DNA of 23,197 bases from Nocardioidaceae bacterium. Its GTDB lineage: Bacteria > Actinomycetota > Actinomycetes > Propionibacteriales > Nocardioidaceae. The translations under genes and the position numbers were made by a program. The notes under the pieces were generated by a model. That model was not told where the DNA came from and did no database searches. It saw nothing but the letters and a program-made list of their open reading frames with translations. The DNA is taken from assembly GCA_020438665.1 (NCBI GenBank), contig JAGQUE010000147.1, positions 1 to 23,197 on the forward strand. The letters run 5' to 3'. Of this stretch, positions 1-7,070 are shown in pieces (the stretch's first letter is position 1; the number at the start of each line of letters is the position of its first letter).

Positions 1-271
1 GGGTCTTGGTCTTACCGGTGCCGGTAGCCCCGGCCACCAGGCCGTGGCGGTTGAGCATCCCGAGCGGGATCCGGATGTGGACGTCGCTGAGCTCGGTGGC
101 ATCGAGCATGAGACCGCCGAGCTCGAGCGCGGAGCCCTCGAACTGATAGCCAGGTGCCACCGCCGCCACGATCGGGTTCTCCGGCTCGGGGGCCGGCACC
201 TCGTCAGGGGCCTCGGGGACGGTGGCGTCGGTGGCTGTCGCCTCGGCGGCGGGGTCGCTGGTCTCGCTCAT
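1..271 (-). CDS. HerA-like ATPase, partial (N-terminal 90 residues)
   Basis: Only the first 90 codons lie in the window; the gene runs off the left edge. After an acidic, Pro/Ala/Glu-rich leader of about 35 residues comes a stretch typical of the helicase HerA-like (DUF853) family, ending in a Walker A motif GATGTGKT at residues 81-88, preceded by RHGLVAG. Known members are hexameric FtsK/HerA-type P-loop ATPases; the cellular role of the actinobacterial DUF853 type is poorly defined. The ATG at 269-271 is chosen because a TAGTGT -10-like element (minus strand, 279-284) ends 7 nt upstream, which suggests a leaderless mRNA. The Walker B and arginine-finger regions lie outside the window, so the family call rests on the N-terminal motif only. 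Confidence 0.75.
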   Translation of the reverse strand, partial: MSETSDPAAEATATDATVPEAPDEVPAPEPENPIVAAVAPGYQFEGSALELGGLMLDATELSDVHIRIPLGMLNRHGLVAGATGTGKTKT

Positions 272-278
272 GGCCCGA

Positions 279-284
279 ACACTA
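279..284 (-). promoter_or_regulatory. -10 element of the HerA-like gene
   Basis: TAGTGT on the minus strand, 7 nt before the ATG at 271. The spacing would place the transcription start at or next to the start codon (leaderless). No convincing -35 box is visible. Confidence 0.4.
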
Positions 285-320
285 GTCAGCCGTCGGGTCA
301 CTGCCTACGGCGTCCCCAGA

Positions 321-368
321 CGGTCGACCAGCCGGTCGACCAGACGGTCGACCAGACGGTCGACCAGA
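321..368. repeat. Four tandem 12-bp repeats, CGGTCGACCAG(A/C)
   Basis: Units at 321-332, 333-344, 345-356 and 357-368. The first ends in C and the other three are identical. Each contains the palindrome GGTCGACC. The array fills the middle of the 154-bp divergent intergenic region between the HerA-like gene and the VapB-like gene. Possible explanations are a reiterated operator or a simple slippage-prone repeat; nothing in the sequence decides between them. Confidence 0.85.
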
Positions 369-412
369 GGGTCGGGCGCACGGACGGGCGCGGCGCCGGA
401 CCGGGCCGCCGT

Positions 413-418
413 TAGACT
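413..418 (+). promoter_or_regulatory. -10 element of the VapB-like gene
   Basis: TAGACT ends 7 nt before the GTG at 426, the spacing of a leaderless actinobacterial promoter. A -35 box is not evident. Confidence 0.45.
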
Positions 419-425
419 CCCAGCC

Positions 426-722
426 GTGATCTTCAAACGGATCGGTGTGGGGCGCCCCTATCCCGACCATGGGCTGTCCTCGCGCGCCTGGGCGAAGATC
501 CCGCCGCGCCAGATCCGGCTCGACCAGCTCGTGACCACCCAGGAGACGCTGCACCTGGGCACGCTGCTCGCCGAGGACTCGACCTTCTATGGCGACCTGT
601 TCGCGCACGTGGTGGAGTGGCGGGGGGACTACTACCTCGAGACCGGGCTGCATCGCGCTCTCCGCGCGGCGCTGCAACAGCGCACCGTGCTGCATGCCCG
701 TGTCTTCAGCGCGGAGGACTGA
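426..722 (+). CDS. Small conserved actinobacterial protein, VapB-family-like (98 aa)
   Basis: The protein resembles a conserved family of about 95-100 residues often annotated as a type II antitoxin of the VapB family and often followed in actinobacteria by a LytR_C gene. Visible family-like stretches are IFKRIGVGRPYPDHG at the N-terminus, PPRQIRLDQLVTTQ (about residues 27-40), the acidic FYGDLF segment and the C-terminal LQQRTVLHARVF. The GTG at 426 is the only start giving the IFKR N-terminus and sits 7 nt after a TAGACT -10 element. The stop overlaps the next start (TGATG), which implies translational coupling. No VapC-type PIN-domain toxin is adjacent, so a true toxin-antitoxin role is doubtful. 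The family call is fairly secure; the function is unknown. Confidence 0.8.
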   Translation: MIFKRIGVGRPYPDHGLSSRAWAKIPPRQIRLDQLVTTQETLHLGTLLAEDSTFYGDLFAHVVEWRGDYYLETGLHRALRAALQQRTVLHARVFSAED

Positions 723-1240
723 TGCCGAGCCGCCTCAAGCACGCCTTCGTCCTGCTCGTCCTGCTCGCCCTGGTCCTGGGCGGCGCGGCGTGGGGCTGGG
801 CCTCGCTCACCAAGCCCTTCCCGCCGTTGACGTCGGCCAAGCCCACCGCCGCCCCGTGCCTGGAGACCGCCATCCCGGCCGGCAACCCGGTGCGTCCCGG
901 CATGGTGTGGGTGAGCGTCCTCAACGCCAGCGACCGGTCCGGTCTCGCCGGCGTGACCCTCGACCAGCTCGTGTCCGAGGGCTTCGGCGAGGGTGCCACC
1001 GGCAACGCTCCGGACGGCACCGACGTCGCCAAGGCCGAGATCTGGGCCGGTGATGTCACGAGTCCGGCCGCTCGCCTGCTCAAGAGCTATCTCGGCGGCA
1101 AGACCAAGATCGTCGCCCACGCCGAGCTCGGCTCGCGCGTCACCGTGGTCGTGGGGCAGAAGTTCCGCGAGGTCAAGCAGGGTCGCAAGCTGGTGACGGC
1201 CGAGAACAACGCCGTCATCTGCAGCCCCCTCGCCGGCTGA
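722..1240 (+). CDS. LytR C-terminal domain protein with one membrane anchor (172 aa)
   Basis: The N-terminus is a short basic stretch (PSRLKH) followed by one hydrophobic segment at about residues 8-28, then a linker containing Thr, Ala and Pro. The rest matches the LytR_C fold: VWVSVLNAS(D)RSGLAG, then an alternating strand/helix pattern ending in SRVTVVVGQKF. This points to an extracytoplasmic domain held at the membrane. In LytR-CpsA-Psr enzymes the LytR_C domain follows the catalytic domain; here it stands alone without a phosphotransferase, so a cell-envelope role is inference. The ATG is embedded in the stop of the VapB-like gene, making a two-gene operon. A few bases downstream the antiporter gene ends on the other strand. 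Confidence 0.85.
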   Translation: MPSRLKHAFVLLVLLALVLGGAAWGWASLTKPFPPLTSAKPTAAPCLETAIPAGNPVRPGMVWVSVLNASDRSGLAGVTLDQLVSEGFGEGATGNAPDGTDVAKAEIWAGDVTSPAARLLKSYLGGKTKIVAHAELGSRVTVVVGQKFREVKQGRKLVTAENNAVICSPLAG

Positions 1241-1269
1241 GTCCGGGCTCAGGATCCCGGCGCCGGTCG

Positions 1270-2784
1270 TCAGTCCGGCCGGGCGCTCGGTTCGGGCCCA
1301 CGCCATCCGGCGAGGCGCCCGGCGGCGGACACCAGCCGCAGTCGCTGCTCGGTGCGGCGGCGCAGGGACCGCGGCGTCACCACCAGCAGCTCGTCGCCAT
1401 GCCGGAGCACCGTGCGCCACTCGGGGACGATGATCTCGCCCCCGCGGATGACCAGCGAGACCGACGAGCCTGCCGGCAGCCGGAGCTCGCCGACCTCAAC
1501 GCCGTGCATGAGGGATCGTGGGCTGATGGTGATCTGGAGCAGATCTGCATCGACGCGGTCGAGGGGGGCGGCCTCCACCTCCAGGCCGCGCGGCTCCGAG
1601 CGGCGCGACACCTTGAGCAGCTTGGCCGCCGACGGGAGCGTCGGTGCGGTGAGCAGCGTCAGCGCCACCACCAGCACGAAGACAAGGTCGAAGAGGCGCT
1701 CGGCGCCGTCGACCTTCTCCGCCAGCGGGATCGTCGCCAGCACGATGGGAACGGCGCCGCGCAGCCCCGCCCAGGACAAGAACACCGACTCCCGCCAGCT
1801 GAGCCGGCCCACCCAGGAGCACACCGCCACCGACACCGGCCGCGCCACCAGCGTGAGCAGCCCGGCCGCGGCGATCGCGGCCGCGATGGTGGTCAGGTTG
1901 ATGCGCGCCGGTGAGGCGAGCAGCCCGAGCAGCACGAACAACCCGATCTGGGCCATCCAGGCGAAGCCCTCGGCGAACGAGCGGATCGCCTGGCCGTGTG
2001 GCAGGTGGGTGTTGCCGAGCACGAGGGCCGCGACATAGACCGCCGCGAAACCTGACGTGTCGATGGTGGCGGCGCCGGCGTAGGCCAGCATCGCCAGTGA
2101 GAGGGCAGCCACCGGATAGAGGCCCGAAGCGGGCAGCGCGGCCCGCCGCATGAGCATCGAGCCCCCGAACCCCACCCCCAGCCCCACCAGCGCTCCCCCG
2201 ACGAGCTGGAGGATCATCAGCCCGGCCATCACCGGCACCCCGAACTCGTCGGCCGCGCTCCCGGACACCAGGGTCACCAGCACGATCGTGGGTGCGTCGT
2301 TCAGTCCCGACTCGGTCTCCAGCGCGGAGGAGAGCCGTTGCGGCAGCGGCACGCGCCGCAGCACCGAGAACACGGCGGCGGCGTCGGTCGGCGAGGTCAC
2401 CGCCCCGAGGAGCACCGACAGCTGCCAGCTCAGCCCGAGCAGGAAATGGCCGGCCATCGCCATCACGGCGACCGACACCCCGACCCCGACGGTCGCCAGG
2501 ACGACGCCCAGCGGCAGGGACGGGCGTACGGCGTCCCAGGACGTCGTGAGACCGCCCTCGGCGAGGATCAGCGCCAGCGCGGCGAACCCGAGCGCATGGG
2601 TGAGGTCCGCGTCGTCGAAGCGGATGCCGAGCACCGAGTCGCCGAGCAGGACTCCGATGAACAGATAGATGAGCAGCGAGGGGAGCCCGGCCCTGGTGGA
2701 CAGCCGGACGGCGCCGATCGCGAGCAGCGTGACCGCCGCACCCACCAGCAGGAAGGTGTTGAGCTGGCTGGCGTCGAGTCGCAC
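1270..2784 (-). CDS. K+/H+ antiporter, CPA family, with C-terminal RCK-like domain (504 aa)
   Basis: A polytopic membrane protein with about a dozen hydrophobic segments across residues 8-400. It carries CPA-type exchanger signatures: RAGLPSLLIYLFIGVLLGD near residues 31-49, TSPTDAAAVFS at 130-140 and ESGLNDAPTIVL at 158-169, which holds the Asn-Asp pair of the ion-exchange site. The cytoplasmic tail (from about residue 400) looks like a TrkA-C/RCK_C regulatory domain, with GVEVGELRLPAGSSVSLV and HGDELLVV. This is the architecture of the potassium/proton antiporter (NhaP2/CvrA) group. The GTG at 2784 is chosen because AAGGG lies 7 nt upstream. An ATG at 2823 (13 more residues, no visible ribosome site) is the alternative. 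The gene is divergent from the aminotransferase and stands alone. Confidence 0.9.
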   Translation of the reverse strand: MRLDASQLNTFLLVGAAVTLLAIGAVRLSTRAGLPSLLIYLFIGVLLGDSVLGIRFDDADLTHALGFAALALILAEGGLTTSWDAVRPSLPLGVVLATVGVGVSVAVMAMAGHFLLGLSWQLSVLLGAVTSPTDAAAVFSVLRRVPLPQRLSSALETESGLNDAPTIVLVTLVSGSAADEFGVPVMAGLMILQLVGGALVGLGVGFGGSMLMRRAALPASGLYPVAALSLAMLAYAGAATIDTSGFAAVYVAALVLGNTHLPHGQAIRSFAEGFAWMAQIGLFVLLGLLASPARINLTTIAAAIAAAGLLTLVARPVSVAVCSWVGRLSWRESVFLSWAGLRGAVPIVLATIPLAEKVDGAERLFDLVFVLVVALTLLTAPTLPSAAKLLKVSRRSEPRGLEVEAAPLDRVDADLLQITISPRSLMHGVEVGELRLPAGSSVSLVIRGGEIIVPEWRTVLRHGDELLVVTPRSLRRRTEQRLRLVSAAGRLAGWRGPEPSARPD

Positions 2785-2860
2785 CCGGAGACCCTTCGTC
2801 GTTCGGCCGACGTGAGCCCACATGCTAACGGTCGACGACCGTGGGACCGTACGGGCCACA

Positions 2861-4057
2861 ATGTCCTCCATGGAGACCAGGGACCGGTTCGCGGTCGCCA
2901 CGCGGGCCAACGTGCCGCCGTTCCACGTCATGGACGTGCTGGCTGCTGCGGCCGAGCGGGGACGCACCCACGGCGACGTCGTCAACATGGCGGCCGGCCA
3001 GCCGATGACGGGAGCGCCCCGGCCGGTGCGCGAGGAGGCGGCTCGGCTGCTGGGCACCGACGATCCCCTGGGCTATTCGGTCGCGACCGGCATCCCCGAG
3101 CTGCGCGAGGCGATCGCGCGGCACCACCAGCGGACCCACGGCATCGACGTCTCCGCCGACGACATCGTGGTCACCACCGGGTCGTCGGGCGGCTTCCTGC
3201 TGGCGTTCCTCGCCGCGTTCGAGGCCGGCGACCGGGTCGCGATGGCACGCCCCGGCTATCCGTGCTATCGCAACGTGCTCACGGCCCTCGGCTGCGAGGT
3301 GGTCGAGATCCCGACCGGACCCGAGACCCGCTTCCAACCCACCGTCGAGCAGGTCGCCGCGCTGCCCGACATCCGGGGGCTCGTGGTCGCGTCGCCGGCG
3401 AACCCGACCGGGACCATGCTGCTGCCCGAGGAGCTCGCTGCGCTCGCCTCGTGGTGTGAGGACAACGGCGTCCAGCTGATCTCCGACGAGATCTATCACG
3501 GCATCGAGTACGCCCCGCTCGCCGGCCAGGCCCCGCTCGCGCGCAGCGCCTGGGAGACCTCGCGGGAGGCGATCGTCTTCAGCTCGTTCTCGAAGTACTT
3601 CTCGATGACGGGGTGGCGCATCGGCTGGATGCTGGTCCCGGAGCGGCTGCGGCGGGCCGTCGACATCCTCACCGGCAACTTCACGATCTGCCCACCCGTG
3701 ATCGCCCAGCGCGCATGCCTGGCCGCGTTCGATGACGCGTCCTATGCCGAGCTGGACGGTCACGTGGCGCGTTATGCCGGCAACCGCGCCGCCCTGCTGG
3801 AGGGTCTGCCCCCGTTGGGGATCACGCGGCTCGCGCCGGCCGACGGAGCGTTCTATGTCTATGCCGACATCGGTCACCTGACCGACGACTCGCTGCGGTG
3901 GACCCAGGAGCTGCTGGCGACCACCGGGATCGCGATCGCCCCGGGCATCGACTTCGACACCGCCGACGGCGGTCGCTTCGTGCGGTTCAGCTTCGCCGGC
4001 CGACGCGAGGACGTCGACGAGGCCCTGCTCCGGCTGGCGGAGGTCATCCCCCGCTGA
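2861..4057 (+). CDS. PLP-dependent aminotransferase, class I/II (398 aa)
   Basis: A fold-type I aminotransferase of the aspartate aminotransferase superfamily. Visible motifs: GYSVATGIPELREAIA (N-terminal substrate/cofactor region), TTGSSGGF (phosphate-binding loop), ASPANPTGT (the Asn that contacts the PLP ring), SDEIYHGIEY (the Asp that binds the pyridine nitrogen), FSSFSKYFSMTGWRIGW with Lys245 as the Schiff-base lysine, and RFSFA near the end (the Arg that binds the substrate carboxylate). The complete catalytic set predicts an active enzyme; the amino-acid substrate cannot be read from sequence. The start is ambiguous: ATG at 2861 or 2870, neither with a good ribosome site; an upstream ATG at 2822 would overlap the antiporter promoter region. 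Tyr codons are TAT in 8 of 10 cases, despite very GC-rich third positions elsewhere. Confidence 0.92.
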   Translation: MSSMETRDRFAVATRANVPPFHVMDVLAAAAERGRTHGDVVNMAAGQPMTGAPRPVREEAARLLGTDDPLGYSVATGIPELREAIARHHQRTHGIDVSADDIVVTTGSSGGFLLAFLAAFEAGDRVAMARPGYPCYRNVLTALGCEVVEIPTGPETRFQPTVEQVAALPDIRGLVVASPANPTGTMLLPEELAALASWCEDNGVQLISDEIYHGIEYAPLAGQAPLARSAWETSREAIVFSSFSKYFSMTGWRIGWMLVPERLRRAVDILTGNFTICPPVIAQRACLAAFDDASYAELDGHVARYAGNRAALLEGLPPLGITRLAPADGAFYVYADIGHLTDDSLRWTQELLATTGIAIAPGIDFDTADGGRFVRFSFAGRREDVDEALLRLAEVIPR

Positions 4058-4089
4058 CCCGGGCTGCGTCGGGCTGAGGTTTGGGGCGC

Positions 4090-4122
4090 GGCGCTCCGGG
4101 GCAGGGTCTGCTCAGGAGCGCC
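4090..4122 (+). terminator. Candidate hairpin terminator after the aminotransferase
   Basis: 8-bp perfect stem (GGCGCTCC with GGAGCGCC) and a 17-nt loop, 32 bp past the aminotransferase stop. No T-run follows. The remaining bases of the 100-bp gap hold only the ribosome site of the next gene. Confidence 0.35.
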
Positions 4123-4157
4123 CCGGGGGAGCTCGGGGTGGCCGGACGGGGGACGAC

Positions 4158-4607
4158 ATGTATGGCGACACCAGGGTGATCCGTGGCCTGGCGCGACGGA
4201 TGCGCGACCAGGCCGACGACCTGCGTGGCGAGGCAGACCGGCTCGTCGGGGAGGCCGAGGCCGTGTGGTGGACCGGCTGGGCCGCCGACGCGGTGCGCTC
4301 GCGGGCCCGCGACCGCGGGGCGGGGCTGCGGCGTACGGCGGCGCTGCACGACGACGCCGCCTCGGCCCTGGAGCAGCACGCCGACGAGGTCGACCGGCTC
4401 AAGGAGCTCATCTCGTGGCTCGAGCGCCGGGCGCGCAGCCTGGTGGCGTCGGCGCGCGACCGGCTCGCCGACCTGGGTGGGCGCCTCCTGGCGGGGGTGA
4501 GCGGCCTCGTTCCCGACCCGCTCGACCAGCTGCTCGACAGGTTCGTCCCGCCTCCCTCGGGAGACCGGGACTGGCTCACCGTCGAGCTGCCCGGACTCGG
4601 GAGCTGA
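4158..4607 (+). CDS. WXG100-like helical protein, cassette copy 1 (149 aa)
   Basis: Starts MYGDT and is almost entirely helical with Arg/Asp/Ala-rich heptads. A W-x-G motif (WTG, about residues 38-40) sits between two predicted helices, as in WXG100 proteins of type VII secretion. The first ~95 residues match the copy at 7071 (ADRLVG, WTG-AADA, then the second long helix). Residues of about 95-135 form an extra amphipathic segment missing from that copy. Both copies end in the same block, G-x-RDWLTV-x-LP. No YxxxD/E secretion signal is seen near the C-terminus. The ribosome site is GGGGGA, 6 nt before the ATG. It is 7 bp upstream of the EspG-like gene. WXG100-relatedness is inferred from the motif and fold pattern, not from a database search. 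Confidence 0.7.
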   Translation: MYGDTRVIRGLARRMRDQADDLRGEADRLVGEAEAVWWTGWAADAVRSRARDRGAGLRRTAALHDDAASALEQHADEVDRLKELISWLERRARSLVASARDRLADLGGRLLAGVSGLVPDPLDQLLDRFVPPPSGDRDWLTVELPGLGS

Positions 4608-4614
4608 GGCCGCG

Positions 4615-5490
4615 ATGCTCACGGTGGCGCTCGACGACCGCCGGTCCGAGGCAGCCCTGGGCGGCCTGCCTCGGCGGGTTCCCCTGTCGCACGGCGCGCT
4701 CACCGCGCTCGCCGAGAGGTGCGCGGTCCCCCTGCCCTGGCGGACCGGCGCGGCCGGGCTGGCCGCCTCGCTCGGCGATCATCCGTCCCATGACGGATCC
4801 CAGCCCGACGTCATGGCCGAGCTGGTGGCGGCCGGGCTGCTCGACAGTGGTGGCAGCGTGTCGGGCGAGGTGGTCACCGCGCTCACGCGCCTGGTCGTGG
4901 CCGACGTCGCCGTCGACATCACCCTCGCGCTGCGGCGCCCGTCCGGAGCGACGGCCCAGCTCTCCGCGTGGCACCGGCTCAACAGCGCCCAGGTCACCAC
5001 ACTGACCAGCACCCTCGACGGAGCCGAGCTCTGCTGGTCGGAGCTCGGGTGGTGGTGGGCCGCCTTGTCGGCTCTCGCCGACGTCCCCACGCGACCCGGC
5101 GAGGCCGATGGTCCGACTCCGGGTCTGTGCCTGCCATGGGAGCTCCTCCTGGCTGCGGGCACCAGCGTTCGCGAGCGGCGCGACGAGCTGCTTCCCCTGC
5201 TGGCGGGACGTTTCCCGGGCGAGGTGACCGTCGACGGCGCCGCCGTCGACCGTGGGCGGGTGCTTGACGAGCTGGGTGTGCTCGCCCGGGCGCCCCTGGG
5301 TCGACTGCAGGTGTGCGTGATCGGTGGGTCGGGGCGGCTGGGCATCATCAGCTGGCTGCACTTCTCCGACGGGTGGCGCGAGCTGGTCCCGGCACGATCG
5401 GGCCAGGCCCCGTCGGTGCGGGTCGACGCCGTCGCGCCGGCAGCGCTCGCGGCGCGCGTGGCCGCCCTGGCGACGCGGGTGCGGCCATGA
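4615..5490 (+). CDS. EspG-like protein, cassette copy 1 (291 aa)
   Basis: The layout resembles EspG (ESX secretion-associated chaperone family): an N-terminal GLPRRVPLSHGALTAL segment, LLDSGGSVSGEVVTALTRLV (about residues 78-97), a beta-rich stretch VDITLALRR followed by an AWHR motif and TLDGAELCWSEL, then a C-terminal sheet ending in DGWRELVP. EspG proteins bind PE/PPE-type substrates in the cytosol and deliver them to the ESX machinery. The paralogue at 7438 shares GLPRRV, the AWHR motif and the DGWR block. The start ATG follows the previous stop by 7 bp. The stop overlaps the next start (ATGA). The EspG assignment is by eye; the sequence is divergent and a structural comparison is needed. 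Confidence 0.6.
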   Translation: MLTVALDDRRSEAALGGLPRRVPLSHGALTALAERCAVPLPWRTGAAGLAASLGDHPSHDGSQPDVMAELVAAGLLDSGGSVSGEVVTALTRLVVADVAVDITLALRRPSGATAQLSAWHRLNSAQVTTLTSTLDGAELCWSELGWWWAALSALADVPTRPGEADGPTPGLCLPWELLLAAGTSVRERRDELLPLLAGRFPGEVTVDGAAVDRGRVLDELGVLARAPLGRLQVCVIGGSGRLGIISWLHFSDGWRELVPARSGQAPSVRVDAVAPAALAARVAALATRVRP

Positions 5491-6989
5491 CCGGGCCGAT
5501 CCCGCCCGCGGCACCCATCGACGTGACGGGCGGCAGCCACGGGGTCGCGGCGACCTATGCCCGCGTGCGAGCACTGGCGACCTCCTACGACACCGCCGGC
5601 AACCGCCTGCGCGACCAGGCCCGACTGGGTCCCGCGACGATGGCCGACGGCGACCTGGTCGAGTCGGCGCTGCTGTCCCCCGGCACGTTCGCCGACGCGG
5701 AGCGAGCCTGCCTGGCGACCGCGGCCGGACCCGACGGGCTGGTGCTCGGCTCCCTCGGTTGGGAGACCGATGCCATCCTGGTCCGTGCGACCGTCGCGGC
5801 GTTCGAGGAGACCGACCGGCTCGTCCACGCCACGCTCGAGATGATCGACACCCAGGTCGGCCGGCTGTCCGGGACGCTGCTCTCGTGGGTCGTCGCGACC
5901 GGTGTGGTGACTGCACCGCTCTGGCTGGCGCCGCTGCTCGTGGACGGCGGCGTCCTTGCCGGGGTCTTCCACCTGCTGCCGCCGTCGCTGCAGCAGCAGC
6001 TCACGGCGGCGGGCGGCGCGCTGTCCGACCAGGCGATCACCGAGCTGCAGGACTGGGTGATCGACCATCCTGACCTCGTTCAGCATGCTGTCAACGGCAG
6101 CGGCGGGTTCATCGAGGGCTTCGTGACGGGCCTGCTCCCGGGCGTCCCACCCGGCACGCTGCCGGTGTCGTTGACGGCCGAGGGCGCGGCCGGGATCCTC
6201 GCCGGTGCCTATCCCCCGGACGGCGACCCCCGGGTCGACGTCCGCGACGACCGAGCGTCGCCCGGCGGGCAGGGGCCGCTGCCGGGGACCCTCGCCGGCG
6301 TCCTCCAGCACCTCGACCGGGTCAACGGCTGGTCCCCTGGCCCGGCCTCGCCTGACAACGGCACCATCGAGATCCAGACCTGGGTCGGCTCCGACGGCGT
6401 GCCCCACCACATCGTCTATGTGCCCGGCACCGACGACCTGACCACGACGCCGTGGACCCAGGACGGCGACGTGCGCGACCTGCACACCAACCTGACCGTC
6501 ATCGGCGGCGGTGACACGGCCTATGGCGAGGGCATCCTCCAGGCGATGCACGACGCCGGCATCTCACCGGACGACCCGGTCATGATCGTCGGTCACTCCC
6601 AGGGCGGCATGGAGGCCGTCTGGGCGGCCGGGCGCGGCGACTTCAACGTCACCCAGGTGGTCACTGCCGGCTCGCCGGTCGCGGCGATGGGCGAGCCACC
6701 GGGCGACACGTCCGTGCTCTCCCTGGAGAACCACGGCGACGTCGTACCCCTGCTCGACGGCGAGCACAACCCCGACACCGCCAGCCACGTGACCGTCACG
6801 TTCTCCGATGGTGGCGACGGCATCGGCGGCCACCACGACCTCGCCCACTATGTCGCCGGCGCCGCCGGGGTGGACGCCTCGACCGACCCGTCGCTGACCG
6901 ACCACCTGGCCGAGATGCGCGGCCAGGGATTCCTCACCGGTGGCCGGGCCGACGTCACCTATCAGGCCTTCCAGATCACCCGCACCTGA
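5487..6989 (+). CDS. Two-domain protein: helical N-terminal domain plus alpha/beta hydrolase, cassette copy 1 (500 aa)
   Basis: The N-terminal ~130 residues are helical and resemble a WXG/PPE-like substrate domain (VAATYARVRALATSYDTAGNRLRDQARLG). A hydrophobic stretch follows (about residues 131-157), then a linker rich in Gly/Pro/Asp (about 240-285), then an alpha/beta hydrolase domain. HHIVYVPGT begins the core strand; the nucleophile elbow is GHSQGG with Ser371. Asp418 in NHGDVVPL and His449/His450 in GGHHDLAHY fit the other triad positions. The motif fits lipases/esterases or related acyl hydrolases; the substrate is unknown. The gene overlaps the EspG-like gene by 4 bp. A strong hairpin follows directly. 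Secretion through an ESX system is inferred from the cassette context only. No classical signal peptide is seen. Confidence 0.75.
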   Translation: MTGPIPPAAPIDVTGGSHGVAATYARVRALATSYDTAGNRLRDQARLGPATMADGDLVESALLSPGTFADAERACLATAAGPDGLVLGSLGWETDAILVRATVAAFEETDRLVHATLEMIDTQVGRLSGTLLSWVVATGVVTAPLWLAPLLVDGGVLAGVFHLLPPSLQQQLTAAGGALSDQAITELQDWVIDHPDLVQHAVNGSGGFIEGFVTGLLPGVPPGTLPVSLTAEGAAGILAGAYPPDGDPRVDVRDDRASPGGQGPLPGTLAGVLQHLDRVNGWSPGPASPDNGTIEIQTWVGSDGVPHHIVYVPGTDDLTTTPWTQDGDVRDLHTNLTVIGGGDTAYGEGILQAMHDAGISPDDPVMIVGHSQGGMEAVWAAGRGDFNVTQVVTAGSPVAAMGEPPGDTSVLSLENHGDVVPLLDGEHNPDTASHVTVTFSDGGDGIGGHHDLAHYVAGAAGVDASTDPSLTDHLAEMRGQGFLTGGRADVTYQAFQITRT

Positions 6990-7024
6990 TCGCCGAGTCG
7001 TCACATCCCAGGACGACTCGGCGA
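6990..7024 (+). terminator. 13-bp perfect inverted repeat after cassette copy 1
   Basis: Left arm 6990-7002, right arm 7012-7024, loop 9 nt. The left arm begins at the base after the stop codon of the hydrolase gene. It lacks a T-run, as is common for actinobacterial terminators. It separates the two cassettes and lies just upstream of a -10 element at 7039, so it could also be an operator for the second cassette. Confidence 0.65.
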
Positions 7025-7038
7025 GGTCGCGAGGGCAC

Positions 7039-7044
7039 TAGGCT
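7039..7044 (+). promoter_or_regulatory. -10 element of cassette copy 2
   Basis: TAGGCT, with about 26 nt to the ATG at 7071. This leaves room for a short leader carrying the ribosome site AGGGGGA. A -35 box would overlap the right arm of the preceding hairpin and is not a good match to consensus. Confidence 0.45.
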
Positions 7045-7070
7045 GTCGCCCGCACGACAGGGGGACCCAC

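Noticed and set aside
321..368. CRISPR-like array
   Set aside because: The units are contiguous 12-mers with no spacers and no cas genes are near.
426..1240. VapBC toxin-antitoxin operon
   Set aside because: The partner gene is a LytR_C membrane protein, not a PIN-domain nuclease.
4779..6551. Open frame of 590 codons on the minus strand
   Set aside because: Antisense to cassette 1 genes, which have paralogues, ribosome sites and overlaps; the antisense translation shows no recognisable motif.
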